Source: Adhaeribacter aerolatus (GTDB lineage: Bacteria > Bacteroidota > Bacteroidia > Cytophagales > Hymenobacteraceae). From it: a stretch of DNA of 64,000 bases. Position 1 is the stretch's first letter; the number at the start of each line of letters is the position of its first letter. Shown here piece after piece: positions 17,207 to 27,207 of the stretch. A program made the translations under genes and the position numbers. The DNA is taken from positions 124,001-188,000 of the forward strand of contig NZ_BJYS01000007.1 of NCBI RefSeq assembly GCF_007991635.1, read 5' to 3'. A model generated the notes under the pieces. The model saw only the letters and a list, made by a program, of their open reading frames with translations, had not been told where the DNA came from and ran no database searches.

Positions 17207-19975
17207 TTATCTGAAATCGAACCAAAGTTCACCCTTAACCGGAGAATTATTGAGCATCGCATTTTTCTGGCTCTGTGGCCCCATTAAGGACGCTGACTGA
17301 AACTTCGTGCCAATGGGGCTGATAGCATTCAGAAAACCAATATTGCCGGCCGGAAAAGGCGGACTGGTATTATTATTGGCGGCGCCCAAAGGTTTTGCCG
17401 GCTGGAGCATTTGCAGAAATATGCCTTCGTTGGCAGCGTAAACCGTAAAAGGCGCTTCTTTGGTTTGCACCGTTACCCAATATAATTCTGCATGATATCC
17501 TTTAAATTCGGGATATTGCCAGGCTTCGCCGGTTATGGCGTTGTTATAATTTTTCTGCCATACGTTAAATTGCAAGCCGCGCAGCCGGTTTTTCCAGACG
17601 TGGTTTGGCCCACGGCCCAGCCATTTCATACCGGTAATATTTGCTTCGGGATAGTTGAAAGTAATACCCATAAAATCAGCAACCCCTTTCTGGGCATAAT
17701 TGTAATCCAGTTTTACCGGTTTGCCCGGGGTAAAAGTCCATTTTACCTGAAAGCTATTTTCTTTATCACCTTCATAGATGGGTTCCAGCCAATATGTTTC
17801 TCCGTCCCGGCCCTGTTTTATTTCTTTTAATTTATGGTCTACGCCGGCTACAACCGGTCCGCCTGATAACGATATAGCAGACTTTGCATTTACCACCTGG
17901 GCTAAATTGCCGGTAGCTTTATCGAAATGATAAGTAATGCCATCAACCTTAATAATTAGCCTGTCGTTTTGTTCGGTGGCTTCTACTTTGGATGCCCTAT
18001 CAATCGTTTTAATTTCCCGCGCCGCTATCTCAGCAGCCGACTTCAGGGGCCAGCTCCAGGTAAATAATTCCCGCTTATAAGGGTCATAGGCTGTCAGAAA
18101 CAAGGCATCACTCTCGCGCCACGATGCAGGTAAATCCAGGTTCAACAATCCGTTCTCGCCCGGAGCAAGCGATAAAGGTTTGGGCTTTCCGGTGGCATTA
18201 ACTTTATAATCGGTGGTGGTACTGCCGGCGCCCGGATAGGAAACCAGTTTCCAGGAAAAGGTGCATTGGTTTAAATTGGTAAAATCATACCGGTTCTCTA
18301 CTTTCAGCTTCCCGGTAAAAGATGGGGTCAGGAATTTCTCATCCAGGTAAACCGGCGACCAGATTTCTTTTATGGTAAAATAGCTGGCTTCTTTTTCGCG
18401 ATAAGGCCCCACTATACCATCGGGCGCTTTGTTGCCGTTAATATCAATTTTGCCATCTTTATCTGTTCGTTTAATACCCTCATCTGCAAATACCCACAAA
18501 AAACCGCCGGCACAGAGCGGGTGCCGAACCATCAGGTTTCAGAAATCATCGAGCCCGGCGCCGTGGCCACCGTCATACAAACCGTGCATGAACTCGGTAG
18601 GCAGCAATAATTCTTGTTCGTATAAATAAGAATTTACCAGATAATCATACGTAATATAATGTTTGGTATCATACCCATTTAAACGCTCAATCGGATGCAG
18701 TACGGTTCGTTTTTGTGGGTCGTACAGGTCAAAATCATTATCTAAAGCAAAATTCCAGCCCCGCTCGTTGCCATTGTTCCAGAAAATAATACTCGGATGA
18801 TTTACATCCCGGATTACCAGTTCCTTAACCAGTTTACGGCCGACTTCCGTATCGTACTCGGCTTGCCAGCCGGTTAGCTCATTCAGTACAAATAATCCCA
18901 AAGAATCGCATAAATCCAGAAAATCCTGGTCGGGTGGGTAATGCGACATCCGGACGGCGTTCATGTTCATGTCCTTCATCAGGTTAATATCCATCCGGTT
19001 CAGTTTTTTGCTGAGTGTACGCCCCGATTCCGGCCACGCGCTATGGCGGTTTACCCCTTTCAGAATTACCTTTTGCCCGTTTACGTATAGTCCATCGCGC
19101 GGCCTGGTTTCAACCGTTCTGAATCCGAATTGCTCTGTTTTGGTATGAATAATTCCTTCCGGCCCCTTTAAGGAAATAGTTACTTTATATAAATGAGGAA
19201 ACTCCGGGTTCCACAAAGCCGGTTTTTTGAATTTACTTTTTAAAACAGTTTTTTCCTGATTGGCAGCTCCCTTAGCGGCGAAAGCCGGACCAAACTTTTT
19301 ACCGTTTATTTGCTGTACCTGCGCCAGAACCGTATACTGGTCGGTTAATTTATTACCAAATACTTCTACTGTAAAATTGCCATCTGCCCGAGCATCAATC
19401 GCTATCCTATCAATATTTACTTCGGGCACTATTTCTAAATAAACCGGCCGGAAAATGCCGCCCAGTGCCCAGAAATCGCCGTTTCGCTCGGCATTATTCA
19501 CTGATATATTAGCAGAAGCTTTGCTAACAGTAGCCTCCAGTAAATTATCTTCATTAAATTTTATCAGGTTGGTAATATCATATTTAAAGCGGTAAAAGCC
19601 GCCCTGATGCACCGGTCCGGCCAACTGACCATTTACTTTCACTTCGGTATCGGTCATGGCACCTTCAAAAACAATAAATATCTTTTTATTTTTCCATGTA
19701 TTGTCGGCTTTAAAAGTGTGTTTGTACTTACCCTGTTCTTCGGGTTTGTTTAAATCCTGCCCGTAATTATAATTACCAAAACCTTGCAGTTCCCAGTTAG
19801 AAGGCACCTGAATTTTAGACCACTTGCCGCTGTTACGGCCTTTGTCTACATAAAAATCCCAGGTTACGGTATGGTCTTTATCGGTGCCGGAAAGATAATG
19901 CTTAATGGTTTCCTGAGCGGAAGCCGGTACAGTTAGAAAACTTAAAAAAGTATAAAAAATGAAAAATCCTTTCAT
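17207..19975 (-). pseudogene. GH2 beta-galactosidase-type glycoside hydrolase interrupted by an in-frame TGA
   Basis: Two open frames in the same reading frame together make one GH2 enzyme of about 922 residues. The upstream part (18539-19975, 478 residues) has a signal peptide (MKGFFIFYTFLSFLTVPASA), a jelly-roll sugar-binding domain, an Ig-like domain and the TIM barrel. The downstream part (17207-18532) has the end of the barrel and the C-terminal beta-sandwich domains. They are joined by a TGA at 18539-18541. Reading through gives DDF-stop-NLMVRHPLCAGGFLWVFAD, where LacZ-type enzymes have a Trp, so the change is TGG to TGA with no frameshift. Both catalytic Glu lie before the stop: Glu404 in NGNERGW and Glu461 in PTEFMHG. 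The gene is either freshly inactivated or a sequencing error. It sits between two sugar dehydrogenase fusions. Confidence 0.85.
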
Positions 19976-20048
19976 TAGAATTTATTGATGTAATTATTTA
20001 TGAGCGGTAAATCTTCTAAAATGAGTGTTGACAACCAGAATGAATATT

Positions 20049-23000
20049 TTACTTAGAAGCCTGCCGGCCATTCCCATTATCAAAGTAAACCCATTCCAGG
20101 TTCAGCAGGTCGTTTCGGTTTTTCCCGTTCCGGAATACCAGGTATAAATGATGTTGTCCGTTGGCGTTCAGAATAGTGGTGCTAAAATTTTTAAAAGGTG
20201 TATTTTTGTCAAGCAATGGCACCTCTGCGGTACCAACCAGTTTTCCGTCCGGTGCATCCAGGCGAATTTCGATGCGGCTACCCGCTTGCCCGGTGCCACA
20301 GCTAAAAGTAAGTTTATCAATTGCGGTCAGATCAATATTTGTAAGTCCGATATATGCCCCATCCTGCTTTGCAGAGATAAAAGAAGAGCGGCTGCCATCC
20401 ATTTGCTTTATATCAACACCCTTTAAAATATCAAAATCTTTGGCCTGCACTTTTGGGTTCCGTAGTTTAAACAGCAGATTCTCGGAAAGAGAGCCAATGG
20501 GTGGATGGCCTTTGTCGGCATAACTGGCCCGGATAACGTAAATACCCTTACCGCCATCGGCTACATGCTGGTTGGTGGTAATAGAACCTGCCAAGGGTAA
20601 CGCAATATTTTGTTTGCTGCTTAAAGACAAAATATATTTCACCATTTCCATGGCTTCTTCTTTGGTGTGTTGCGGATGCGCGGCCATCATGTTTTTACCC
20701 CATTGGCCATTGCCGCCTTTAAGTACTTTCATGGTCAGGATATCCGGTGCATCGGGTACGCGGTAATAGCGTTTTGCTATTTCTGAATAACTGGGGCCGA
20801 TATTTGTTTTATCCAGGTTATGGCAGGATTGGCAATCGCTGCCGGCAATTAAAGTTTTACCCCGCAGAAATTGTAAACCGCCCGTCATTTGCGGGTTAGA
20901 GGCTAATAAAGCTAAATCCCGGCTTTGATTCAGGTAATCGAACGACATAAATACCACCGAAGGATCAATGCCTTTTTGCAAAGTGCCGTCTTCTTTATCG
21001 GTTACAATAACTTTGTAATTAATTTTCTGATTATCATAATAAAAAGAGCGATTGGCACCACCTAAATCCATTACCACCTGGGGCGGCTCATTCCCTACTT
21101 TTATTTCAACATCGGTGGCGGTAGATTTCCCTTCAGAATCCGTAACAATAACGGTAGGCCGGTAAATGCCTGGTTTGGTAAAGGTATAAGTTGCCTCGCT
21201 GGTATTTGCCCCAGCAGCTACGGCTTCGTTAAACTTCCAGGAAAAGCTTAGCTTATCTTTTTTGTCGTAATCAAAAGATTGCGCCGCCGAGAAATTTACC
21301 GTCAGGGGCGCGGCTCCCAGCACTTTATCCGCCGACAGTTTGGCAATGGGCTGCCGGTTTCCTTTAGCGTAAGATATTTTTATTAAGCGCGAATCGGCGT
21401 TGTGGGCAAAATAACTGGTGCCGTATTGCAGAATATACAAAGCGCCATCCGGCCCAAACTTCATATCGATGGGTTTAAACCAGGGTTGCTCCGGCAGAAA
21501 AGGCTCAATCTTGGTTAAATTAAATTCTTTATCGAACGATACTACGTTTACCCAACTGCGGGCCCATTCGTAAATAAATAATTTACCGTTGTAATAATCC
21601 GGGAAACGGGTTTCTGCCGGATAATCGGCGGCATAATAAACCGGGCCGGCCATAGCACTGCGCGAGCCTTTACCCAGATAGGCAAATTCTTTCGATTCGC
21701 TGTAGGGGTACCATATCATGGGTTTTTGAGCCGGCGGCAATATTTTAGCGCCGGTATTATTTGGTGATAAATTTTCGGGTGCCTCAGGTTTAAATTTTGG
21801 CCCTACTTTATTAGTGGCAAAATCGAAATCAGCATAAGCAAAGCTATTCCCTACAAAATAGGGCCAGCCAAAGTTGCCGGCTTTCCGGGCCTGGTTCCAT
21901 TCGTCGTAACTTTGCGGTCCCCGCTCCGAAGACACGCCACTATCGGGCCCTACATCGCCCCAGTAGACGTACCCGTTTTGCTTATCCACAGTAAACCGAA
22001 AAGCATTACGCGTTCCCATTACGTATATTTCGGGGCGGGTGCCGGGTGTGCCCGGCGGAAATAAATTTCCTTTCGGAATGGTATAAGAGCCATCCGGTTC
22101 CGGGTGAATGCGCAATATTTTACCGGTCAGGCTATTGGTGTTACCGGATGATTTTTGCGCATCAAACGGCATCCGGCCCGGACGTTCATCAATGGGCGAT
22201 AGTCCGTCTGATTCTTTGGAACTCGTATTATCACCGGTTGAAATATATAAATCACCGTTCGGGCCAAATTCCAGGTGGCCGGCAGAATGGCAGCAGGTTT
22301 CGCGTTGCGTAGGAATTTCCAACACAACTTTTTCGGAGCTCATCAACAGGCTGTCGCCGATCATTTCGAAACGCGATACATGCTGTTTTGGAATATTGCC
22401 GGCTGGAGAATAATTAAAATAAATCCAATTGTTGGTTTCGAAATTGGGGTCTAAAGCTACGCCAAGCAAACCGTCTTCGTAATTACCAATAATGCTTACA
22501 TCGAAATTGGCAATTACGCGAGATCGTTTTTTTACCGGATTATATAGCTTTACTTTACCGCGCCGCTCAATGTACAGGATGCGGCCATCTTTAAAAATAA
22601 CCATTTCCATGGGCTCATACATGTACGTTTCAATTACCTCAGTAATAAACCGGTTTTCTTCCGGTACCCGTAAGGTGGTGGCTTTCTGGTAGTTTAATTT
22701 GCCTTCTCCCAGGATATATTTTAAGCAGGTAGCCAATATTTTTGTGGTATTTTTAGAAGTCACTTCCGGTCCGGTCTGAATAAAATTAACGCGGCCGCCA
22801 TCGTATTTATCCTGGTAAGATGCCTTTGCCGATTTTAACCGCGCATCATTTAGGTTCTTGTACCACTGCCAGTTACGCACCGAATCGCTTACCGCATTAA
22901 TGGCCATAAAACCACCGCCAGCCTGTATAAAGCGCTCAAAGTCGGCCTGTTGCCGGTAATCCAACACCTCTGCCGGTACAGTATTCAGGAAAATAACAGC

Positions 23001-23279
23001 CTGATAATTTTTTAAAGAATCTTCGGTAAAATCAGCGGCTAAAGCCGTGGTTTTAAGGGCTATTTTTTTATTTGCCCCTAATTTTTGCAGCAATTCCAAA
23101 TGTGCCGATTTGGCCGCTTCCCTCCCGTCGGGCTGGGTAAATATTAATATTTTTTGCTGATTGCCCCGGAATGAAAATAAGGCCATCACGAATAATAAAA
23201 ATAAACCGACTAATACAAAATATTTATAAAGCTTAATTACAGACACAGGAAATTCGAAGAAGGGCAAAAATGTTCTCAT
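20049..23279 (-). CDS. ThuA-PQQ-type sugar dehydrogenase-PKD-cytochrome c-CBM fusion
   Basis: At 1,076 residues this is the longest redox protein here. Residues about 18-37 form a membrane or signal segment. A ThuA-like domain follows at about 42-195 (QAVIFLNT, GGGFMAINAV). The sorbosone/glucose dehydrogenase beta-propeller spans about 205-640, with its catalytic His in CCHSAG (His331) and GNFGWPYFVG. A PKD domain is at about 645-728, a cytochrome c motif DCQSCH has heme ligands Cys816, Cys819 and His820, and a C-terminal CBM6/35-type module completes it. From the propeller onward it is colinear with the protein at 14384-17146, so the two are paralogues, and only this one has gained ThuA. It may oxidise sugars outside the cytoplasm. 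The ThuA role is unknown. It ends 73 bases before the GH2 start. Confidence 0.9.
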   Translation of the reverse strand: MRTFLPFFEFPVSVIKLYKYFVLVGLFLLFVMALFSFRGNQQKILIFTQPDGREAAKSAHLELLQKLGANKKIALKTTALAADFTEDSLKNYQAVIFLNTVPAEVLDYRQQADFERFIQAGGGFMAINAVSDSVRNWQWYKNLNDARLKSAKASYQDKYDGGRVNFIQTGPEVTSKNTTKILATCLKYILGEGKLNYQKATTLRVPEENRFITEVIETYMYEPMEMVIFKDGRILYIERRGKVKLYNPVKKRSRVIANFDVSIIGNYEDGLLGVALDPNFETNNWIYFNYSPAGNIPKQHVSRFEMIGDSLLMSSEKVVLEIPTQRETCCHSAGHLEFGPNGDLYISTGDNTSSKESDGLSPIDERPGRMPFDAQKSSGNTNSLTGKILRIHPEPDGSYTIPKGNLFPPGTPGTRPEIYVMGTRNAFRFTVDKQNGYVYWGDVGPDSGVSSERGPQSYDEWNQARKAGNFGWPYFVGNSFAYADFDFATNKVGPKFKPEAPENLSPNNTGAKILPPAQKPMIWYPYSESKEFAYLGKGSRSAMAGPVYYAADYPAETRFPDYYNGKLFIYEWARSWVNVVSFDKEFNLTKIEPFLPEQPWFKPIDMKFGPDGALYILQYGTSYFAHNADSRLIKISYAKGNRQPIAKLSADKVLGAAPLTVNFSAAQSFDYDKKDKLSFSWKFNEAVAAGANTSEATYTFTKPGIYRPTVIVTDSEGKSTATDVEIKVGNEPPQVVMDLGGANRSFYYDNQKINYKVIVTDKEDGTLQKGIDPSVVFMSFDYLNQSRDLALLASNPQMTGGLQFLRGKTLIAGSDCQSCHNLDKTNIGPSYSEIAKRYYRVPDAPDILTMKVLKGGNGQWGKNMMAAHPQHTKEEAMEMVKYILSLSSKQNIALPLAGSITTNQHVADGGKGIYVIRASYADKGHPPIGSLSENLLFKLRNPKVQAKDFDILKGVDIKQMDGSRSSFISAKQDGAYIGLTNIDLTAIDKLTFSCGTGQAGSRIEIRLDAPDGKLVGTAEVPLLDKNTPFKNFSTTILNANGQHHLYLVFRNGKNRNDLLNLEWVYFDNGNGRQASK

Positions 23280-23312
23280 AAGTGGTTCAATTACCAGGTT
23301 TATAACAGCTCA

Positions 23313-24959
23313 TTAAAATCGGGTAACTTTAACCTCAAATACATCGCGCACACAATTGTATTGATCTTTTACCGTATAGGTGGTTGTACCAACCGGGGGG
23401 CTTACCTGTATGCTTTTGCTGGTTTGCGGGCTATTGGTCCAGGAATATTTGCCATTAAAAGAAGCCGTTAAAGTAACCGGTTTGCCGCGTTTAACTTTTA
23501 TTTTGGTCTTCTTGTTTACTTCCTTCATCATGGTAAACTGGTCTCTGATAACGCCATCAGCCGCAATCCATTTAAAATCAAGGCGGTTACCTTCTACTTC
23601 CAGCATAGATGCGCCGCCCATGGTGGCATTGGAGTAAAACATGGCATCGTGCGGGTAAGTAGCTTTGGGTGTACCTAGTTTGCCGGCTGATCCGGTTACG
23701 ACATATACCGTTCCGGCGTCGTTTTTAGCATCTTTAATGTAAGGGCAAGCGTTATCGGTGCCGTTGTACAAAGCGGTTGATTGATTTAAATTATGCTCTT
23801 TCGCGTTAAATGTGGCTTCAGGCCCGAAGTGGCCCTGCATTAATTTAGACCGTTCGTACACGTGGCTGTGCCCGCAAATAATGAGGTCTACTTTATAGCG
23901 TTCCAGAATTCTGATAAAATCGGTCCTGATTTTAATTAAATCGGCTTCTTTATCGGAATCGTGGGTACCCATGGTGTAAGGCGGATGATGCCAGTAAGCC
24001 ACAACCCAACCTTTATTTTTATTCGCCTCCAGGTCTCTTTTTACCCATTGCGCCTGTTCGCTCAGGGTATCGTACATTTTATAAGCACTTTTGGATTCGC
24101 GGCCGTAAGAATCCAGCGATAAAAAGTGAATATTGCCGATATCAAAAGAATAAAAGGCCGGGTTATTTGACGGAACGCCGCCCGATTCGCCGGCAATGGG
24201 CATCGAAAAATTCTGGTAATAGGCAATGTCATACCCGCGGTTTGGGACATTAACATACGGGAAATCAATATTTCCATAATCGTGGTTGCCGGGCGCCGGA
24301 AATAATGGGTATTTTTTGAGCAGGTTGTCTTTGTAAACATTAAAGAAATTAGGCTGGTATTGGGCATCGGTACCGTTTTCGTAAGAATTATCGCCCAGCA
24401 AAATCCAGGAATCCATATAATTATTGCCCAGGTATTTAACAAATTGGTCGCGGACGGTACGCTGCTGCACATTGTTGGTGCCGCAATCCCCGAATATGCC
24501 AATCCGGTATTTACCTTCTTCTCCCGGCACCGGTAACGTCATGAAATAATTGTTTTCGTCGCCCTGTAGGGTATCCGTAAAAGCGCCGATACTATAATAA
24601 TATTTGGTGCGTGGCAAAAGTCCGGTCAGCTTCACCTGATGGTCGAGCACGAGGGCAGAATCGCTGGACATTTTATCTAAATTGCCGGCGGTAGTACCAT
24701 AACGTACCCGGCTTCTGGATAAGGCATCGGTTCGCCAGCGTATTAACATACTGGTACTGGTAGCAGCCTGCAAATAAGGGCCGCGCAGTAAACCGGGATG
24801 GGGAAGTTTATTCCGGTACCGCATCACCCGTGGGGCCGGGGTGGTGGGTACTTCCTGGGCAAGACAATCGAGCGGCATTAAAACCGATAGAAATAATATT
24901 ATCCTCAACCATTTAATATTTATTAATTCATAAGTTGCGGATACTGTAAATAGCGGCAT
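23313..24959 (-). CDS. Purple acid phosphatase-like metallophosphoesterase, exported
   Basis: A calcineurin-like phosphoesterase of about 548 residues from the ATG at 24959; the frame extends to 25064 but would overlap the peroxidase gene and lacks a signal there. The signal peptide ends at LDCLAQ. An N-terminal Ig-like or fibronectin III-like domain is followed by the metal-binding motifs GIFGDCG, LLGDNSY, PGNHDYG, WHHPPYT and GHSHVYER, which together are the five motifs of purple acid phosphatases. The C-terminal 70 residues form a PKD-like domain. It should cleave phosphomonoesters or diesters in the periplasm. It starts 37 bases after the di-heme peroxidase and is followed, 33 bases on, by the ThuA fusion gene. 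It is a close paralogue of the protein at 32850-34448. Confidence 0.92.
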   Translation of the reverse strand: MPLFTVSATYELINIKWLRIILFLSVLMPLDCLAQEVPTTPAPRVMRYRNKLPHPGLLRGPYLQAATSTSMLIRWRTDALSRSRVRYGTTAGNLDKMSSDSALVLDHQVKLTGLLPRTKYYYSIGAFTDTLQGDENNYFMTLPVPGEEGKYRIGIFGDCGTNNVQQRTVRDQFVKYLGNNYMDSWILLGDNSYENGTDAQYQPNFFNVYKDNLLKKYPLFPAPGNHDYGNIDFPYVNVPNRGYDIAYYQNFSMPIAGESGGVPSNNPAFYSFDIGNIHFLSLDSYGRESKSAYKMYDTLSEQAQWVKRDLEANKNKGWVVAYWHHPPYTMGTHDSDKEADLIKIRTDFIRILERYKVDLIICGHSHVYERSKLMQGHFGPEATFNAKEHNLNQSTALYNGTDNACPYIKDAKNDAGTVYVVTGSAGKLGTPKATYPHDAMFYSNATMGGASMLEVEGNRLDFKWIAADGVIRDQFTMMKEVNKKTKIKVKRGKPVTLTASFNGKYSWTNSPQTSKSIQVSPPVGTTTYTVKDQYNCVRDVFEVKVTRF

Positions 24960-24996
24960 AGGTACAAGGTTAAATAACAATAGCGTTCTTGGTTGG

Positions 24997-26865
24997 TTAA
25001 TTTTTGAGGTTAGTTGCGGCATTTGCCGAGGCCTGTTCTTGCGCCGTGGCATCGGTAAGGGCATGCAAAAAGCTGATAATATTTTTGATTTCGGTTTCTG
25101 TCAGGTTTAAAGGTTGATCTCCTAAAGTTTGGTTTTCGATGTTCAGGCCTAAACCAGCTCCGCCCCCTTTATTATAAAAATCCATTACTTTTTCTAAGGA
25201 ATCAAAAGCCCCATTGTGCATATAGGGACCGGTTGGCGCTACATTCCGGACCGTGGGCGTTTTAAAGGAGCCTTCGTAAAATTCGATAGGATACAAACCA
25301 TACCGCCCCTTGTCCTGATCTACTTCGGGTTTTTCTAAATTATCGGTGCGGGTAACGCCTAAAACTTCTACTTCCGAAATCTGGTAAAAAGGAGGTAGCA
25401 AACCGTTAAATAAAGGCGCAAAATGGCAGGTGCCGCACTGCGCTTTACCCATAAATAAATTAGCACCTTTTACCTGGTCTGCGGTCAGGGCATTTTTATT
25501 GCCCTGCATGTATTTATCAAAGGGTGAATTATAGGGTTGGAGCGTGAAAATAAAGGAGGCCAAAGCTTTACTTATTTTACCCATCGTAACCAGGCTATCG
25601 GGTTCATTAGGGAAAGCTTCCGCGAACATTTTCTTATATTTTTCCTGCTGCTGCAGCCATTTTATTATTTCCCGGGGTTTACCATTCATTTCTATCGGGC
25701 TGCTGATAACTTCTTTTACCTGGTCCGCCAGGCTGGTAACCCGGCCATCCCAAAACTGTGTCTGCTGGAAACCGGCGTAGAGTAAGGTAGGAGCATTTCT
25801 TGGCACAAAGGCATGCCCGTTAAGGCCGATGCTTTTAGGTAAGCCATCGGTAAAATATTTATTTGGATTATGGCAGGTAACGCAACTGCGGGAATTATCG
25901 CCCGAAAGGGCATTTTCGGCAAATAGAGTTTTCCCTAATTTAATTACCGGTGCGGCCGCAGAAATGCGCTCGGCATTAGGAAATCCACTTATTTGTAGCG
26001 CTCCCGGATTAAATAAATGGTGGGCCTTGTAATTCAAAACCGGGGCGGTATTCAGTTCCAGGCCTTGCTCTTTCAGGTATTTATTTAATTGCACCTGCAG
26101 CGGCAATGCGTAATCGGTCAGAAAAGCCAGCCGGTCGAAGGTATCGAAATCCTGATTTTTTTTAAGATAATTTAACGTACCGTTTAAATAGAAATTTATT
26201 TTTTCAGCGGATTTGCTCTGTTTATTTAAAATAGGTTTTAAAGTATGCGCCATAACAGCCAGTGCTTCGTGCGCCTCCGCCATTCCGCTTTTTAAGAAAG
26301 GCGCATCAAAACCCGTAATAGCCAAGGTCATTACCCGCACCAATTCTAATTGCTGGCTTTCAAATAATTGCTTATCGTCCGCCTTAAAATTGTGCAGAAG
26401 AGAATTTAAATCAGTGGCCGAAGTATAAATAAATTCTGCTTGCTGCAGCAAAGCTTTTTTTTGGGCTTCTACATCGTCGGTAAATAATAGCGCTTCTATT
26501 TGCTGCAGGCCGGCCGCTTCATTAATTTCCAGCGTGGGTTCTTCAATTTCGACTTTAGCCGGCGCATTATAAGCTACGGCCGCATGTTTAAAGAAATATT
26601 CCAGAAACGCTTCTATTCTTTTATAATGTAACCGGCTGTTCTTTAAGGCATTTTTGGCCTTCTCAATAGTTTCCTGGTCCTGGTTATTTATCAGCTTAAT
26701 AGCCGATTGCAGTTCGGCGGTGCTTTGGGCAAATTCCTGCGAAGCAGACCTAAAATGGCTAACGGCGCCATCAACCCCGGCAGCATTATATGGCCGGCTA
26801 ACCGACCCGGCTAAGGTAAAAGACAAGCAAAAAATTACCAGATATAGGCAAGATACCTTAGGCAT
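24997..26865 (-). CDS. Di-heme cytochrome c peroxidase/MauG family protein
   Basis: A 622-residue exported di-heme enzyme. MPKVSCLYLVIFCLSFTLAG is a signal peptide. Residues about 30-260 are a helical extension that resembles an imelysin-like bundle. The peroxidase domain follows, with heme motifs SCVTCH (Cys328, Cys331, His332) and QCGTCH (Cys477, Cys480, His481). A conserved MHNGAF near the end is typical of the family. It reduces peroxide or, in MauG-like members, oxidises a protein substrate, using periplasmic cytochromes. It lies immediately upstream of a purple acid phosphatase and two cytochrome-fused sugar dehydrogenases, so it could take electrons from them or deal with peroxide they generate; that is inference. 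Confidence 0.9.
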   Translation of the reverse strand: MPKVSCLYLVIFCLSFTLAGSVSRPYNAAGVDGAVSHFRSASQEFAQSTAELQSAIKLINNQDQETIEKAKNALKNSRLHYKRIEAFLEYFFKHAAVAYNAPAKVEIEEPTLEINEAAGLQQIEALLFTDDVEAQKKALLQQAEFIYTSATDLNSLLHNFKADDKQLFESQQLELVRVMTLAITGFDAPFLKSGMAEAHEALAVMAHTLKPILNKQSKSAEKINFYLNGTLNYLKKNQDFDTFDRLAFLTDYALPLQVQLNKYLKEQGLELNTAPVLNYKAHHLFNPGALQISGFPNAERISAAAPVIKLGKTLFAENALSGDNSRSCVTCHNPNKYFTDGLPKSIGLNGHAFVPRNAPTLLYAGFQQTQFWDGRVTSLADQVKEVISSPIEMNGKPREIIKWLQQQEKYKKMFAEAFPNEPDSLVTMGKISKALASFIFTLQPYNSPFDKYMQGNKNALTADQVKGANLFMGKAQCGTCHFAPLFNGLLPPFYQISEVEVLGVTRTDNLEKPEVDQDKGRYGLYPIEFYEGSFKTPTVRNVAPTGPYMHNGAFDSLEKVMDFYNKGGGAGLGLNIENQTLGDQPLNLTETEIKNIISFLHALTDATAQEQASANAATNLKN

Positions 26866-27207
26866 TACAAAGGAAGTAGCACAATCATTAATTTTAAGGA
26901 AATATAAACCATATATTTCAAATTTGAAAGGAAAAGCAATACAGAATTTTCTTTTTCTTTCAATAATATCTTTAATATTTATGATAGCTTATTAAATTCC
27001 TATATTATTCGATTCTTTAGAAAGGAATGCTAAAAAAAACTGATGAACTATTGACCTGACGTAAAATTATTAATAGTGAAGGGCATCTGCTTTTATAACT
27101 TATACCATTTGTAAGGAGTGATGCTATCAACCAAAAAAGTACAAACATAACTTTTCAATGCCCAGTTTATATGCAGATTATGCGCCAATATTGGTTACAT
27201 ACATTAC
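26866..27207. other. Intergenic, possible promoter region
   Basis: About 340 AT-rich bases between the SusD gene and the peroxidase gene. On the minus strand TATGTTTG at 27142-27149 fits the Bacteroidota -7 consensus, but lacks a TTG at the expected spacing. No gene or strong hairpin is seen. A separate promoter for the peroxidase-phosphatase-dehydrogenase run would fit here. Confidence 0.4.

Noticed and set aside
17207-19975. Selenocysteine insertion at the in-frame TGA of the GH2 gene
   Set aside because: The position corresponds to a Trp rather than a redox-active Cys, GH2 enzymes are not selenoproteins and no SECIS-like hairpin is evident after the TGA.
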